Assembly (NCBI RefSeq): GCF_003217295.1
Contig: NZ_QJTJ01000013.1
Span: 1 to 64,000 of the forward strand
Source of the DNA: Ureibacillus chungkukjangi
Lineage (GTDB): Bacteria; Bacillota; Bacilli; Bacillales_A; Planococcaceae
DNA length: 64,000 bases
Reading direction: 5' to 3'
The position numbers and the translations under genes were made by a program. The notes beneath the pieces were generated by a model. The model searched no databases. It was not told the DNA's origin and saw only the letters and a list, made by a program, of their open reading frames with translations. This document shows, piece after piece, positions 28,532 through 39,265 of this stretch (position 1 is its first letter; each line of letters opens with the position of its first letter).

Positions 28532-28562
28532 TTTGACCTTCCTTGACTATTCTGTGTATGAT
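28532..28562 (+). promoter_or_regulatory. clpP promoter with CtsR operator
   Basis: Heptads TTTGACC (28532-28538) and CTTGACT (28542-28548), 3 bp apart, match the inverse of the CtsR repeat (A/G)GTCAAA-N3-(A/G)GTCAAA. They overlap a sigma-A promoter TTGACC (28533-28538), 18-bp spacer, TATGAT (28557-28562). Heat-shock derepression of clpP is implied. Confidence 0.8.
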
Positions 28563-28631
28563 ATGTGTACAGCTAAAAGGAATTCTTTTAGCACCAAGTT
28601 AACGAATAAATCTTTTTAAGGAGGATTTACA

Positions 28632-29222
28632 ATGAATTTAATTCCTACAGTTATTGAACAAACAAGCCGCGGAGAACGTGCATATGACATTTATTCTCGT
28701 CTTCTAAAAGACCGCATCATTTTACTAGGTAGTGCTATCGATGATAATGTGGCAAACTCTATTGTTGCCCAATTATTATTCCTAGCAGCAGAAGATCCAG
28801 ATAAAGATATTTCTTTATACATCAACTCACCAGGTGGATCAATTACAGCTGGTATGGCAATTTACGATACAATGCAATTTATTAAACCACAAGTTTCAAC
28901 AATTTGTATCGGTATGGCTGCATCAATGGGTGCTTTCTTACTTGCTGCTGGTGAACCAGGTAAACGTTTTGCTTTACCAAATGCAGAAGTAATGATTCAC
29001 CAACCACTTGGTGGAGCTCAAGGTCAAGCTACTGAAATTGAAATTGCTGCAAAACGCATTTTATTCTTACGTGATAAATTAAACCAAATCTTATCTGATC
29101 GTACTGGTCAACCAATCGACCGCATTTCTAAAGATACTGATCGTGATAATTTCATGACTGCTGAAAATGCAAAAGAATACGGTTTAATCGACCAAATTAT
29201 TAATCGTGTTGAAGATAAATAA
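28632..29222 (+). CDS. clpP: ATP-dependent Clp protease proteolytic subunit
   Basis: The serine protease core that degrades unfolded and SsrA-tagged proteins with ClpX/ClpC/ClpE. In 196 residues the catalytic triad is Ser98 ([11 protein letters not shown]), His123 (MIHQPLGG) and Asp172; [16 protein letters not shown] is the conserved oxyanion strand. The start follows AAGGAGGATTTACA. It is monocistronic with its own CtsR-controlled promoter and a terminator. Functionally linked to ssrA/smpB elsewhere in the window. Confidence 0.98.
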   Translation: MNLIPTVIEQTSRGERAYDIYSRLLKDRIILLGSAIDDNVANSIVAQLLFLAAEDPDKDISLYINSPGGSITAGMAIYDTMQFIKPQVSTICIGMAASMGAFLLAAGEPGKRFALPNAEVMIHQPLGGAQGQATEIEIAAKRILFLRDKLNQILSDRTGQPIDRISKDTDRDNFMTAENAKEYGLIDQIINRVEDK

Positions 29223-29232
29223 AAACATTAAT

Positions 29233-29269
29233 GGTGAAGAGGATTCATTTCCTCCTCACTATTTTTTTG
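29233..29269 (+). terminator. clpP terminator
   Basis: GGTGAAGAGGA pairs with TCCTCCTCACT (one bulge) and is followed by ATTTTTTT. Confidence 0.75.
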
Positions 29270-29319
29270 CTCTGTTTGCTAAAACTGAATGTTGATTTTT
29301 CTTTGTATGAGAAATAAAG

Positions 29320-29590
29320 GGAAAAATTCCTCTTAAATTGGTAATTACTCGTATTTTCTTTTAAATAGCGGGAGTTTTTCCGCTTATAGTGGTTAAATCA
29401 TTAGATTTCCTCTAGTTTTTAGCAGATAATCGAACTTTTTCCTCTTATATCTGCTTTTAAAAGGCTTTCATACTAATTAGCGGAAAATTTTCCTCTTATA
29501 TCCCCACCTAAAAGGCTATCAGAATAATTAACAGGAACTTTTCCTCTTATACCACATCTAAAAGGTTCTCCTACTTTCACCTAGAATCCC
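29320..29590 (+). repeat. 51-bp tandem array with TTTTCCTCTTATA motif
   Basis: TCCTCTTA or TCCGCTTA occurs at 29328, 29379, 29440, 29491 and 29542; steps are 51, 61, 51 and 51 bp. The unit is roughly TTTTCCTCTTATAT-CCCACCTAAAAGGCT-TCA-AATTA-CGGAA. Units carry small palindromes such as AGCGG/CCGCT and GGAAAATTTTCC just before CTTAT. No open frame. The array fills the 477-bp gap between the convergent clpP and crh genes. Confidence 0.85.
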
Positions 29591-29699
29591 CTCTCATCAG
29601 CGCTTAAAATCACCATGTATCAAAACAGAGCTTAGAAAAAAAGGAATCTCATTGTTGTGAGATCCCAAAAGTTTGCGAGCGTTTACAAATGATGATAGC

Positions 29700-29957
29700 T
29701 TATTCTTCTCTTTGAATAAGTGAAACTAGTCCTTCTACAGCTTCTTGTTCGTCTTTACCATCAGCGATTAGAGTAATCGTTGTTCCTCTTGCTATGGCTA
29801 AACTCATAATACCCATAATAGACTTTGCGTTTACTTTTTTCTCATCCTTTTGTAAGTACACTTCTGATTTGAAGCGATTGGCCTCTTGAACAAACAATGC
29901 TGCTTGTCTCGCCTGCAAACCAGATTTTAATTTCACTTCCACATTGGTTTCAACCAT
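29700..29957 (-). CDS. crh: HPr-like catabolite repression protein Crh
   Basis: An 85-residue HPr paralogue that, when phosphorylated on Ser46 by HPr kinase, acts as corepressor of CcpA. The active-site His15 of HPr is replaced by Gln15 (GLQARQAALFV), so it cannot function in sugar transport, and Ser46 is present in NAKSIMGIMSLA. That combination identifies Crh rather than PtsH. It is the last gene of the nudix-rapZ-yvcK-whiA-crh cluster, as in Bacillus; hprK lies 15 kb away in the same window. Confidence 0.94.
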   Translation of the reverse strand: MVETNVEVKLKSGLQARQAALFVQEANRFKSEVYLQKDEKKVNAKSIMGIMSLAIARGTTITLIADGKDEQEAVEGLVSLIQREE

Positions 29958-30100
29958 TTTTGATACTCCCTTTCAAACCGTTCATCTATATACATTTATC
30001 TTATCTAAATTGTATGAAAAGAACAATGATAGAATCCTACAATTTTTGAAAACTTCAGTAAAATTTGGATTTTTCATGAATATTCACTAATTTCCGAGTG

Positions 30101-31045
30101 TTATTTAATGGTTTCTCCACGTCTTAGACTGTCTGCAATTTCATCGATTTTACGTAATCGATGGTTGACTCCTGACTTACTTACTGCACCTGTAGATACC
30201 ATTTCACCAAGCTCTTTTAGTGTAACATCCTGATATTCAACTCGAAGCCGAGCAATTTCTCTTAGCTTTTCCGGTAGCTGGTCAAGACCAATCGAGTTTT
30301 CTATAAAGCGAATATTCTCGACCTGACGAATAGCTGCACCGATTGTTTTGTTTAAATTGGCGGTTTCACAGTTTACGATACGGTTTACACTGTTTCGCAT
30401 GTCACGCAAAATTCGAACGTCCTCGAATTTTAGCATAGCTTGTACAGCCCCAACTATCCCCATAAAATCCGAAATTTTTTCAGCTTCTTTTAAATAAGTT
30501 ACAAACCCTTTTTTACGTTCAATGGTTTTGGCATTTAAGTTGAATTTGTTCATCAAATCCGCTAATGCTTCACCATGCTCTTTATATAGTGAATAAATCT
30601 CTAGATGATACGCTGAAGTTTCAGGGTTGTTTACAGAGCCACCTGCTAAAAACGCACCACGTAAATAAGCTCTCTTCTGATCTCTATTTGAAAGCAATGA
30701 AGTAGAGAGAGAATGATTTAGCTGAAAATCCTCAGATAAAATATCTAAATCTGCTAATATTTCACGAGCACCGTCACGAACACGGCAAATGTAAACATTA
30801 TTTTTCTTTAAGCGCATTTTTTTTCGAACTAGTAATTCCACATTATATGGATATAGTTTTTTTACAATTGTATAAAGCCTTCTTGCAATTGCAGCATTTT
30901 CAGTCTGTACATCTAGACTGAGCTGTCTATTTGTAAAGGATAATGTTCCATTCATACGAATAAGTGCAGATACCTCTGCTCTTAAACAATTATCGTCTGT
31001 TTCTAGTTGCGTTAATTCCTTTTTCGTTTCGGAAGCAAATGACAT
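30101..31045 (-). CDS. whiA: Sporulation/cell division regulator WhiA
   Basis: A DNA-binding protein with a homing-endonuclease-like N-terminal fold and a C-terminal helix-turn-helix; in Bacillus it affects cell division and chromosome segregation. Diagnostic stretches are [48 protein letters not shown] and the [30 protein letters not shown]. Start is ATG 31045, 5 nt after AAAGGGGGG. 314 aa, normal. It is about 70 bp downstream of yvcK in the same operon. Confidence 0.95.
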   Translation of the reverse strand: MSFASETKKELTQLETDDNCLRAEVSALIRMNGTLSFTNRQLSLDVQTENAAIARRLYTIVKKLYPYNVELLVRKKMRLKKNNVYICRVRDGAREILADLDILSEDFQLNHSLSTSLLSNRDQKRAYLRGAFLAGGSVNNPETSAYHLEIYSLYKEHGEALADLMNKFNLNAKTIERKKGFVTYLKEAEKISDFMGIVGAVQAMLKFEDVRILRDMRNSVNRIVNCETANLNKTIGAAIRQVENIRFIENSIGLDQLPEKLREIARLRVEYQDVTLKELGEMVSTGAVSKSGVNHRLRKIDEIADSLRRGETIK

Positions 31046-31117
31046 CTTTTTCCCCCCTTTCACTATGTATGAAAACTATCATACCACACATTCAAACCGT
31101 AGAACCTTGTATGTTTT

Positions 31118-32080
31118 TTACATTCTCGTCAGTGTATATTCACTAAGCCACTTAGCAATTTTATTTGACTCATGGCGAACGACGCCAGATTGTATCGTGG
31201 CGATTTCTTTTTTTATGACTTCAAGACCCATATTTTCTAGCTTTTCGATATCAAACAGCACTGGCTCAGCATTCTCTTCTTTATAGTTTTCTTTAATAGG
31301 TGATGGCAATTCTATATCATTGACCAAGATAGCATCAAGGCATGGTTTTCCTACATGATCATAAATTGCCTGAACATGATCTGTAGCTCTATAGTTCAAG
31401 GTCTCACCTTGCTGTGTCATGAGATTGCAAATGTAAATTCTTTTCGCTTTTGCTCTAACTAGTGCTCTACCAATTTGTTTTACTATTAAATTAGGAATAA
31501 TACTAGTATATAAGCTTCCTGGCCCCACTAGAATTAAATCAGCCTTTTCAATTGCACGAATTGCTTCGGGAAGCGGTTTCACATCACCTGGAACTAAAAA
31601 GACACGTTTGATCGGCTTTTTAGAATTAGGAATTTTCGACTCCCCTTCAATAATAGAGCCATCTAATAATTCCGCGTGCAAAGCGATTTTCTTATTTGCT
31701 GCCGGGATTACTTTTCCATGTACCTTTAATACTTTACTCATTTCTGCGATTGCATGGCTAAAATCACCTGTAATATCAGTTAAAGCAGTTAGCATTAAAT
31801 TTCCTAAAGAATGACCACCTAAGTCATCTGACTCGGAAAATCGATACTGAAACATTTGCTCAACTAATGGCTCTGTATCAGATAATGCGGCAATTACATT
31901 CCGAATATCACCAGGTGGCGGAATATCGTAGTCATCACGAAGGCGACCTGAGGATCCTCCATCATCTGCAACTGTAACAATTGCAGTAATGTCGAATGGA
32001 TAGTTTTTCAATCCGCGCAACATCGTAGAAAGACCAGTCCCCCCTCCTATAACTACAATATTCGTTTTTTGTTTCTTCAT
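31118..32080 (-). CDS. yvcK: Gluconeogenesis factor / uridine diphosphate-sugar-binding protein YvcK
   Basis: A CofD-fold cytosolic protein needed for growth on gluconeogenic carbon and for normal cell shape. Motifs: VVIGGGTGLSTMLRGLK (about 9-25), VTVADDGGSSGRLR and PPPGDIRNVI, and later GPGSLYTSIIPNL. 320 residues. Start ATG 32080 is preceded by AAAGGATTGACAGC; the long upstream frame overlaps rapZ and is not used. It starts 4 bp after the rapZ stop, so it is translationally linked. Confidence 0.94.
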   Translation of the reverse strand: MKKQKTNIVVIGGGTGLSTMLRGLKNYPFDITAIVTVADDGGSSGRLRDDYDIPPPGDIRNVIAALSDTEPLVEQMFQYRFSESDDLGGHSLGNLMLTALTDITGDFSHAIAEMSKVLKVHGKVIPAANKKIALHAELLDGSIIEGESKIPNSKKPIKRVFLVPGDVKPLPEAIRAIEKADLILVGPGSLYTSIIPNLIVKQIGRALVRAKAKRIYICNLMTQQGETLNYRATDHVQAIYDHVGKPCLDAILVNDIELPSPIKENYKEENAEPVLFDIEKLENMGLEVIKKEIATIQSGVVRHESNKIAKWLSEYTLTRM

Positions 32081-32084
32081 GCTG

Positions 32085-32969
32085 TCAATCCTTTCTGCGA
32101 TTGATATCTCGGTGAGTAATTGCCGTTTGATAGCTATCACTAAATAGCTTTCCATAGTATTCAGCTAACGTTACGGAACGATGCTGCCCACCTGTACAAC
32201 CAAAAGCAATTACCAGCTGGGATTTTCCCTCATTAATATATTGTGGAATCATAAATTTAAACAAGTCAGTTAGCTTTACGATTAACTCTTGGGCTTCTTC
32301 CTGTGCTAATACATAAGAAGATACCTCTTCTTGTAGGCCCGTTTTTGGACGCAGCTCTTCCACGTAGTACGGATTTGTTATAAACCGAACATCAAAAACA
32401 AGGTCTGCATCGATTGGCACACCATTTTTGTAACCAAAGGACATCACATTTATAGAGAATTTCGGGCTACTAGAAATCGAAAACTCTTTACCAATACGTT
32501 CTCTTAGCTGTCTTGGTTTCAATTGAGATGTGTTGTAAACAAATTTGGCTCTACCCTTTAGCTCACTCAGCATTTCTCTTTCTTTTTTGATGCCTTCAAG
32601 TGGGGCTCCCTGTGGTGCGAGTGGATGGGATCTACGCGTTTCTTTATAGCGTTGAACAAGTGCCTCATTTTCTGCATCTAAAAATAGCACACGTGTATTA
32701 ACATATGCTTCTTTTTCTAATATGTCTAGGGCATCAATAAGGGAGTCAAAAAATTCTCCTCCACGCATATCCATTACAGCTGCAATTTGAGTAATATTAC
32801 GTTCTGATTCCTTCATCAACGCTAAAAATGTTGTTAATAATGCAGGTGGTAAATTATCAATGCAGTAATATCCTAAATCCTCAAAGCTTTGAACAGCAAC
32901 TGTTTTTCCAGCTCCAGACATTCCTGTAATAATGACTATCTCATGTGTAAAATCTTGAACATTACCCAT
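32085..32969 (-). CDS. rapZ: Nucleotide-binding protein RapZ (YvcJ)
   Basis: A P-loop protein that hydrolyses nucleotides; in E. coli it is the adapter that targets a small RNA to RNase E, in Bacillus (YvcJ) it influences competence. Walker A GMSGAGKT (about residues 15-22), [18 protein letters not shown] and the C-terminal [15 protein letters not shown] are characteristic. 294 residues, normal. The start follows AAAGGGGAGATGGTCAC. It is cotranscribed with the nudix gene (18 bp upstream) and yvcK. Confidence 0.94.
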   Translation of the reverse strand: MGNVQDFTHEIVIITGMSGAGKTVAVQSFEDLGYYCIDNLPPALLTTFLALMKESERNITQIAAVMDMRGGEFFDSLIDALDILEKEAYVNTRVLFLDAENEALVQRYKETRRSHPLAPQGAPLEGIKKEREMLSELKGRAKFVYNTSQLKPRQLRERIGKEFSISSSPKFSINVMSFGYKNGVPIDADLVFDVRFITNPYYVEELRPKTGLQEEVSSYVLAQEEAQELIVKLTDLFKFMIPQYINEGKSQLVIAFGCTGGQHRSVTLAEYYGKLFSDSYQTAITHRDINRRKD

Positions 32970-32987
32970 GTGACCATCTCCCCTTTT

Positions 32988-33455
32988 TTAAGTCTCGCTC
33001 GACGTTTGAAACCTTTGATCTATTAAATCAAATTCTGTTGTATAAGTAAATGTACCATATTGAATGCCTTTGTCTAAGGCAGAAAATAACAAGTTTCTAC
33101 GATCGCCTTCAGCCATTGGCAGCTTGTGAAGAGCTTCGATCGGGTGCCATTCTAGGACGCCTTCTCGCGTTTCTTTAAAAGGTTCTCCCTCAACGCCATA
33201 TGTAACAAATGTATAGAGCATCCATTCATCAACGACTTCTTCGCCGTCCTTGATAATCATTGTATAGACGCCTTTTAAATGTGGACTCTCTGGCGTTAAG
33301 TTTGTCTCTTCTTTAAATTCTCTTTGTGCCGCTTCAAAGATAGATTCGCCGCTTTCCATCTTACCTCCTGGAGCAACATACCAACCTCTTCTTGGTTTTT
33401 GGAGAAGTAGAACCTTCCCATCTTGAATTGCTAATAAGTTTGCTATTCGTTGCAT
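32988..33455 (-). CDS. Nudix hydrolase (YvcI type)
   Basis: A 155-residue nudix pyrophosphohydrolase, family of MutT/8-oxo-dGTP diphosphatases. The nudix box GGKMESGESIFEAAQREFKEETNL (about residues 30-53) has the GX5EX7REXXEE signature complete. The true substrate is unknown. ATG 33455 follows GAGGTGGTT. It is the first gene of the cluster leading to crh, as B. subtilis yvcI. Confidence 0.9.
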   Translation of the reverse strand: MQRIANLLAIQDGKVLLLQKPRRGWYVAPGGKMESGESIFEAAQREFKEETNLTPESPHLKGVYTMIIKDGEEVVDEWMLYTFVTYGVEGEPFKETREGVLEWHPIEALHKLPMAEGDRRNLLFSALDKGIQYGTFTYTTEFDLIDQRFQTSSET

Positions 33456-33685
33456 AACAACCACCTCAAATCTTTTGTTACTCCTATATATGTATTATAC
33501 CTTATCAAATAGTCATTCGCGTAATAGGAAAGCCTAGATTAATCTTGATATTGAACTTAGCATAAGTTTCAAGATAGTTGGTATACCTTAAGAACACACA
33601 GGCTATCTTCTAAGCTATGACATAAAGCCGAAAAGTTTAGAAGTTATTTTCCGATAAATCAATCATCGTCCGCTAAATTTTTCCA
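33456..33685. other. Gene-free stretch before the nudix cluster
   Basis: No gene. A lone CCGCTAAATTTTTCC near 33670 resembles one unit of the 51-bp array motif; otherwise nothing clear. Confidence 0.3.
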
Positions 33686-33721
33686 CAAAAAAAGTTGCTT
33701 CCCAAATTGATGGAAGCAACT
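33686..33721 (-). terminator. trxB terminator
   Basis: GTTGCTTCC and GGAAGCAAC form a 9-bp stem and run into TTTTTTTGTGG on the minus strand. Confidence 0.88.
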
Positions 33722-33808
33722 AAAAACTAAAAAAAGGGGGGTTAAAGCTTATGTCCCTATTATAGCTAATGTTTATTGCAAGGAGGTTACAAAAAAGTTA
33801 AAACCATA

Positions 33809-34756
<948 letters not shown>

Positions 34757-34890
34757 TTAAAAAGCCTCCCCATAGAAAAAGCGTTTGTATATTCGCTTCT
34801 ATTTATCTTGAATATACTAAAACGCGCTTAAGTATATTTTATCTTTTTAATCCTAGGACAATCTGTTCGTAACTTCAACTTTATTGCTTA

Positions 34891-36414
34891 CTAATCAAAT
34901 GGAAGATATTCGATTAACTCTTCAACATACTTCGTTAAGGTTGCAGTTGATATACCGAACTTAAGTGCATAGTGCTTTTTTGTCACCTTTTTACTATTAA
35001 TAGTTGAAAAGAACATATACTCTACCGCCGCTGCCAATGCTTTGATATTTTTAAATTGGTATTCAGCCTTTAATGCACGTTCACTTAACACAAACCACAT
35101 TTGGAATAGATATTGGACTTCTAACGTGATTGTGGCTGTGCTTTTATAAAGCTCCTCTGCCACTTCCATGGAACGGACAAAATGCTTTTCCATTTCATTT
35201 ACTTCATCAAATTCATGTCCAAGTGCATAGGCTAAGCATAGTTTTTCAACCCCACTATATTTTGTAAGATCGATAAGCTTAGGATGTGCAATAATCTCTT
35301 GCTTATAAGCTGACTTACTTAATAGGAAAAATCCAAACATGCGGTGAGTACTATATTTACTTACAATCTTTTCGATGATAAATTCACGGTTATTTTCTAA
35401 GGATTCCTCGTCTGTTTCCTTTTCCACATCTATCCACGGCTCAAACCCGTCCTTTGATGGGTCAAGATCGACAAGGATTTTCCATGCTTGCTTACCTTCT
35501 TCAACATGACCACTAAAATATGCAGCTTGTGCTAACCAAAAGTAAAAGCCAGTGTCTCCGGCAAAGCCTTTTTTCTTCATGCTTTGAAGCCATTTATAAG
35601 CCATTTCGTACTCACCGATTAAAGCTAATGTCGCCCCTAGCTTATAGCGGTTTTCCCAGTCATAGGGATTGATTTTCTTTAGCATGTCAATGAGCTGTGA
35701 TAATTCCTGATCATCCTTCTCATAATATGCAATGACTGTTAAATTACAAATTGCATGTAAGTTTCCTAAATTCTCACGAAGAACCTGGTGTAGCAAAGCT
35801 TTTGCTTGCTCTGCTTCTTCTATATAAAAATAAGCTAAGGCTAAATTATTGTAGGCTGGCCATAAGTCAGGGAAGCGTTCAATTAACTGCTCAAGCACTT
35901 CAATTGCCTGGTTAAATTGACCGTTTTCCATCAAGCGACGCGCTTTTTCCTGAGCGACTAATTTTTCAGAGTCTTCCTCATTTAATGGCTCTTCCTCATC
36001 GTCTTCATATTGAACAAATTCAATAATTTCCTCGGCCTCATCAACATACATTCCGTCCGGCTCCATCTCAAGATACATTTCTGCATACTTTTGAGCATCA
36101 CGAATCATCCCGATACAGCCTGAAACCTCCGCCAAAAAAAAGACGTGCTCTGGTTCACTTGGCTCTATGCTATAAGCAGTATGAATCAATTCATACGCCT
36201 TCTCAAAATTTTGAGCCTCCATTTCCAAAATCCCCAACTGCATCAACACATGAGCATCATCTGGACTTAGTTCGGCTGCTCTCTTCATATATTTATACGC
36301 TTTATCCATTTGGTCTTTATCCATGGCTTTGAGCGCTTTATTAAAATAATACTCACCGTTTGGAATAAACGATACAACATTATTAAGTTTTTCTTTTTGA
36401 CGTTGATTTTCCAA
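34891..36414 (-). CDS. TPR-repeat protein (YvcD type)
   Basis: A 507-residue cytosolic protein made of tetratricopeptide repeats: YYFNKALKAMDKDQMDKAYKYMKRAAELSPDDAHVLMQLG near the N-terminus, and further repeats around residues 150-300 (AIEVLEQLIERFPDLWPAYNNLALAY). The C-terminal third is helical without clear repeats and ends with a HTH-like KKHYALKFGISTATLTKYVEELIEYL. The start is TTG 36414, 6-7 nt after GGAGGA. It precedes trxB as B. subtilis yvcD does. TPRs suggest a protein-binding scaffold; the partner is unknown. Confidence 0.85.
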   Translation of the reverse strand: MENQRQKEKLNNVVSFIPNGEYYFNKALKAMDKDQMDKAYKYMKRAAELSPDDAHVLMQLGILEMEAQNFEKAYELIHTAYSIEPSEPEHVFFLAEVSGCIGMIRDAQKYAEMYLEMEPDGMYVDEAEEIIEFVQYEDDEEEPLNEEDSEKLVAQEKARRLMENGQFNQAIEVLEQLIERFPDLWPAYNNLALAYFYIEEAEQAKALLHQVLRENLGNLHAICNLTVIAYYEKDDQELSQLIDMLKKINPYDWENRYKLGATLALIGEYEMAYKWLQSMKKKGFAGDTGFYFWLAQAAYFSGHVEEGKQAWKILVDLDPSKDGFEPWIDVEKETDEESLENNREFIIEKIVSKYSTHRMFGFFLLSKSAYKQEIIAHPKLIDLTKYSGVEKLCLAYALGHEFDEVNEMEKHFVRSMEVAEELYKSTATITLEVQYLFQMWFVLSERALKAEYQFKNIKALAAAVEYMFFSTINSKKVTKKHYALKFGISTATLTKYVEELIEYLPFD

Positions 36415-36495
36415 AGTACATCCTCCGACCTAAATTCATTACACCTTGGCGTAATTACGTTGCTTTGTCATAGTAAAACATCGCTAAAACAAAGC

Positions 36496-36521
36496 AAAAG
36501 GAACGCATAGTACGTTCCTTA
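36496..36521 (-). terminator. Terminator of the histidine operon
   Basis: AAGGAACG and CGTTCCTT form an 8-bp stem with a 7-nt loop, followed by TTGCTTTGTTTT on the minus strand, about 105 nt after the hisI stop. Confidence 0.6.
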
Positions 36522-36624
36522 GACAATTAAACTTATTATAACATAATTACGTAATACGTCATTATTTAAGTATTGCTTTATCCCTAAATAATCCTCGCTT
36601 TAACTGTAAGAAATCAGGTTCATT

Positions 36625-37266
36625 TTATTGATTATTTTTTGTACTTGCTCTCTTTTCGTCATGTCTTGATTTTAAAACTTCTAGAACTTCATAGACATCG
36701 ATTTTTTGTTCCTGTAGAAGCACTAATAAGTGGTAAATTAAATCAGCAGTCTCCCACTTCACTTCCTGGGCATCACGATTTTTTGCCCCAATTACTACTT
36801 CTGTTGCTTCTTCACCGACTTTTTTACATATCTTGTCGATACCCTTTTCAAATAGATATGTAGTATAAGCACCCTCTGGCATATCGATTTCACGCTGGCG
36901 AATGATATTTACTAGCTCAGGAATAATATCTACTGACCCTACGACGTCGTTTTGAACAATTGAATTTGTGAAGCAAGTAGTCGTTCCATTATGACATGCT
37001 GGCCCGGCCGGTATTACCTCTACTACTAACGCATCCTGATCACAATCTGATTTTATAGACACTACCTTTTGAACATTTCCACTTGTTTCCCCTTTATGCC
37101 AAAGCTCTTGTCTTGAACGAGAGTAAAACCAAGTTTCCCCTGTTTCGATTGTTTTTTGTAGTGATTCTTCATTCATATAAGCAACAGTTAACACTTCTTT
37201 TGACTGTGCATCCTGAACAACTGCTGTTATTAAACCTTTGTCGTCGAACTTTAAGCCTTCTATCAT
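36625..37266 (-). CDS. hisI: Bifunctional phosphoribosyl-AMP cyclohydrolase / phosphoribosyl-ATP pyrophosphatase
   Basis: Catalyses steps 2 and 3 of histidine synthesis. The N-terminal cyclohydrolase domain (about 1-110) has [26 protein letters not shown], zinc/magnesium ligands in CDQDALVV and CHNGTTTCF; the C-terminal pyrophosphatase domain (about 115-213) has [13 protein letters not shown] and [14 protein letters not shown] 37266 overlaps the hisF stop by 4 bp (ATGA). Last gene of the operon. Confidence 0.96.
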   Translation of the reverse strand: MIEGLKFDDKGLITAVVQDAQSKEVLTVAYMNEESLQKTIETGETWFYSRSRQELWHKGETSGNVQKVVSIKSDCDQDALVVEVIPAGPACHNGTTTCFTNSIVQNDVVGSVDIIPELVNIIRQREIDMPEGAYTTYLFEKGIDKICKKVGEEATEVVIGAKNRDAQEVKWETADLIYHLLVLLQEQKIDVYEVLEVLKSRHDEKRASTKNNQ

Positions 37267-38021
37267 CTGATACAAACCCCTTTTTCGCGTAACACTGATT
37301 TCACTTCAGCTACACTTGTTTCTTTATAGTGAAAAATTGATGCTGCAAGTGCTGCATCTGCATCAACCTCTTGTAATACCTCAACAAAATGCTCTGCGTT
37401 TCCAGCTCCACCACTTGCAATCACTGGTACCGTTACAGCATCACGAACTGCCCTTGTTAAAGCTAAATCAAAGCCTGTTTTTTCGCCATCCTGATTCATG
37501 CTTGTTAGTAAGATCTCGCCTGCACCAAGACGTACCGCTTCTTTTGCCCATTCAACTGCTTGCCAATCTGTTTTGTTGCGCCCCCCGTGAGTATAGACCA
37601 TCCAAGTGCCATCTTCCTCAGAATATCTCGCATCGATTGCTACCACGATACATTGTGCTCCAAAGAAATCAGAGCCTTCTTTTATCAGCTCTGGGCGTTC
37701 AAGCGCTGAGGTATTCACTGATACTTTGTCTGCACCTGCACGAAGAATTCGTTTCATATCGTCTAAAGTACGGATACCCCCTCCAACAGTAAAAGGTATC
37801 GCTAGGCTTGACGCTGTTTGACGCACCACATCAACCATTGTTTGGCGACCTTCATGGGAGGCAGAGATATCTAAGAAAACAAGCTCATCAGCACCCTGCT
37901 CATCATAAAATTTCGCTAGTTCAACCGGATCTCCGGCATCACGCAATTCTACAAATTGAATCCCTTTTACAACACGACCTTCTTTTACATCAAGGCAAGG
38001 GATAATACGTTTTGTTAGCAT
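37263..38021 (-). CDS. hisF: Imidazole glycerol phosphate synthase, cyclase subunit
   Basis: Forms imidazole glycerol phosphate and AICAR from PRFAR using ammonia from HisH. A (beta/alpha)8 barrel of 252 residues with catalytic Asp11 ([14 protein letters not shown]) and Asp130 (VVAIDAR), and phosphate loops VGGGIRT and ASGGAGN. Start ATG 38021 lies 6-8 nt after GGGGG and overlaps the end of hisH by 7 bp. It comes directly after hisH; the hisA gene that normally sits between them is absent. The protein is a plain HisF, not a HisA-HisF fusion. Confidence 0.96.
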   Translation of the reverse strand: MLTKRIIPCLDVKEGRVVKGIQFVELRDAGDPVELAKFYDEQGADELVFLDISASHEGRQTMVDVVRQTASSLAIPFTVGGGIRTLDDMKRILRAGADKVSVNTSALERPELIKEGSDFFGAQCIVVAIDARYSEEDGTWMVYTHGGRNKTDWQAVEWAKEAVRLGAGEILLTSMNQDGEKTGFDLALTRAVRDAVTVPVIASGGAGNAEHFVEVLQEVDADAALAASIFHYKETSVAEVKSVLREKGVCIR

Positions 38022-38662
38022 GCCAGCACCCCCACACCTTTTAACCATTGTTCAAGTAAGAAAACACCGAACTCCCCTGACTTTTCAGGATGGAACTGCA
38101 TTCCACACACATTTTCAGCTTGCACAACACCTGGCACCTCTGTATCAAAATAATCGGCACTGGCTACAAGCTGCTCGCGATTTATATTGACTGCATAAAA
38201 CGAATGAACAAAATAAACATATTTACTTTCTGGAAAAGCTTGGTCTTCTAGCCATTTAGGCAAGGATTTAAATTCTAATGTATTCCATCCCATGTGAGGA
38301 ACGCGATATTTTTCACCAGTAGGGGTTTCACCTGTGAATCGTGTAACCTTCCCATTAAAGAACCCAAAGCCTTTCGTAGGAGTTACCTCTTCACTTTCTT
38401 CAAAAAGCAATTGCATTCCTAAGCAAATTCCTAAAAGCGGCTTATTGGCATCGACTTGTTCACGAACGAAACGATCTAAGCCCGTTTCAGATAAGCGCTT
38501 CATGGCATCAGGAAAAGCACCAACACCAGGTAAAATAAGAGCATCTGTTGCCGCCAATTCTTGAGGATCAGCTGAAACTACAACCTCACATTCAAGTCTT
38601 TTTAATGCTTGTTCTACGCTAAACAAATTGCCCATTCCATAATCGATTACCCCAATTTTCAT
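38015..38662 (-). CDS. hisH: Imidazole glycerol phosphate synthase, glutaminase subunit
   Basis: Class I glutamine amidotransferase that supplies ammonia to HisF. 215 residues; catalytic Cys80 ([11 protein letters not shown]), the oxyanion [10 protein letters not shown] and the C-terminal His/Glu in [13 protein letters not shown] 38662 overlaps the hisB stop by 4 bp. Coupling to hisF is direct, in line with the heterodimer. Confidence 0.96.
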   Translation of the reverse strand: MKIGVIDYGMGNLFSVEQALKRLECEVVVSADPQELAATDALILPGVGAFPDAMKRLSETGLDRFVREQVDANKPLLGICLGMQLLFEESEEVTPTKGFGFFNGKVTRFTGETPTGEKYRVPHMGWNTLEFKSLPKWLEDQAFPESKYVYFVHSFYAVNINREQLVASADYFDTEVPGVVQAENVCGMQFHPEKSGEFGVFLLEQWLKGVGVLAC

Positions 38663-39264
38663 GTCAGCAACCCCTTTGTTGACGGTACACCCTTCACTCG
38701 TGGGTCGATTTGTACCGCATCATCTATTGCTCTAGCCAGCGCTTTAAAAATAGCTTCAATAATATGATGTGTGTTATGACCATAAGGAACGATTACATGA
38801 ACATTCATGCGTGCTTCTAGAGCAAATTTCCATAAAAATTCATGGACTAGCTCTGTATCAAACGTGCCAACCTTCTCTTTTAGCTCCGGCTCTACACGAT
38901 ACTCTAAATGCGGTCTGTTCGAGCAATCAATGACCACTTGAGCTAGTGCATCATCCATTGGTACAAAGGCATTTCCATAGCGTTTGATGCCTTTTTTATC
39001 GCCAAGTGCTTCACGAATCACTTGCCCTAATACAATGCCGATATCCTCTGTTGTATGGTGATCATCGATATGTGTGTCCCCATCAGCAATAATCTTGCCA
39101 TCAAACAAACCGTGTTTTATAAATAAATCCAGCATATGGTCCATAAATGGAACACCTGTATGTACTTCTGCTTGGCCATCTCCGTCTAAATTTAATTCAA
39201 CAGCAATTTTTGTTTCATTTGTATTGCGTTCAATTCGAGCAAATCGTATATTTTGTTCTGTCAT
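38659..39264 (-). CDS. hisB: Imidazoleglycerol-phosphate dehydratase
   Basis: Step 7 of histidine synthesis, a manganese enzyme. 201 residues with the paired metal motifs DTHIDDHHTTEDIGIVLG and VIVPYGHNTHHIIEAIFKALARA. This is the monofunctional form, without a histidinol phosphatase domain. The ribosome site GGAG lies in the hisD stop region and the start is immediately after that stop. Confidence 0.96.
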   Translation of the reverse strand: MTEQNIRFARIERNTNETKIAVELNLDGDGQAEVHTGVPFMDHMLDLFIKHGLFDGKIIADGDTHIDDHHTTEDIGIVLGQVIREALGDKKGIKRYGNAFVPMDDALAQVVIDCSNRPHLEYRVEPELKEKVGTFDTELVHEFLWKFALEARMNVHVIVPYGHNTHHIIEAIFKALARAIDDAVQIDPRVKGVPSTKGLLT

Positions 39265-39265
39265 A

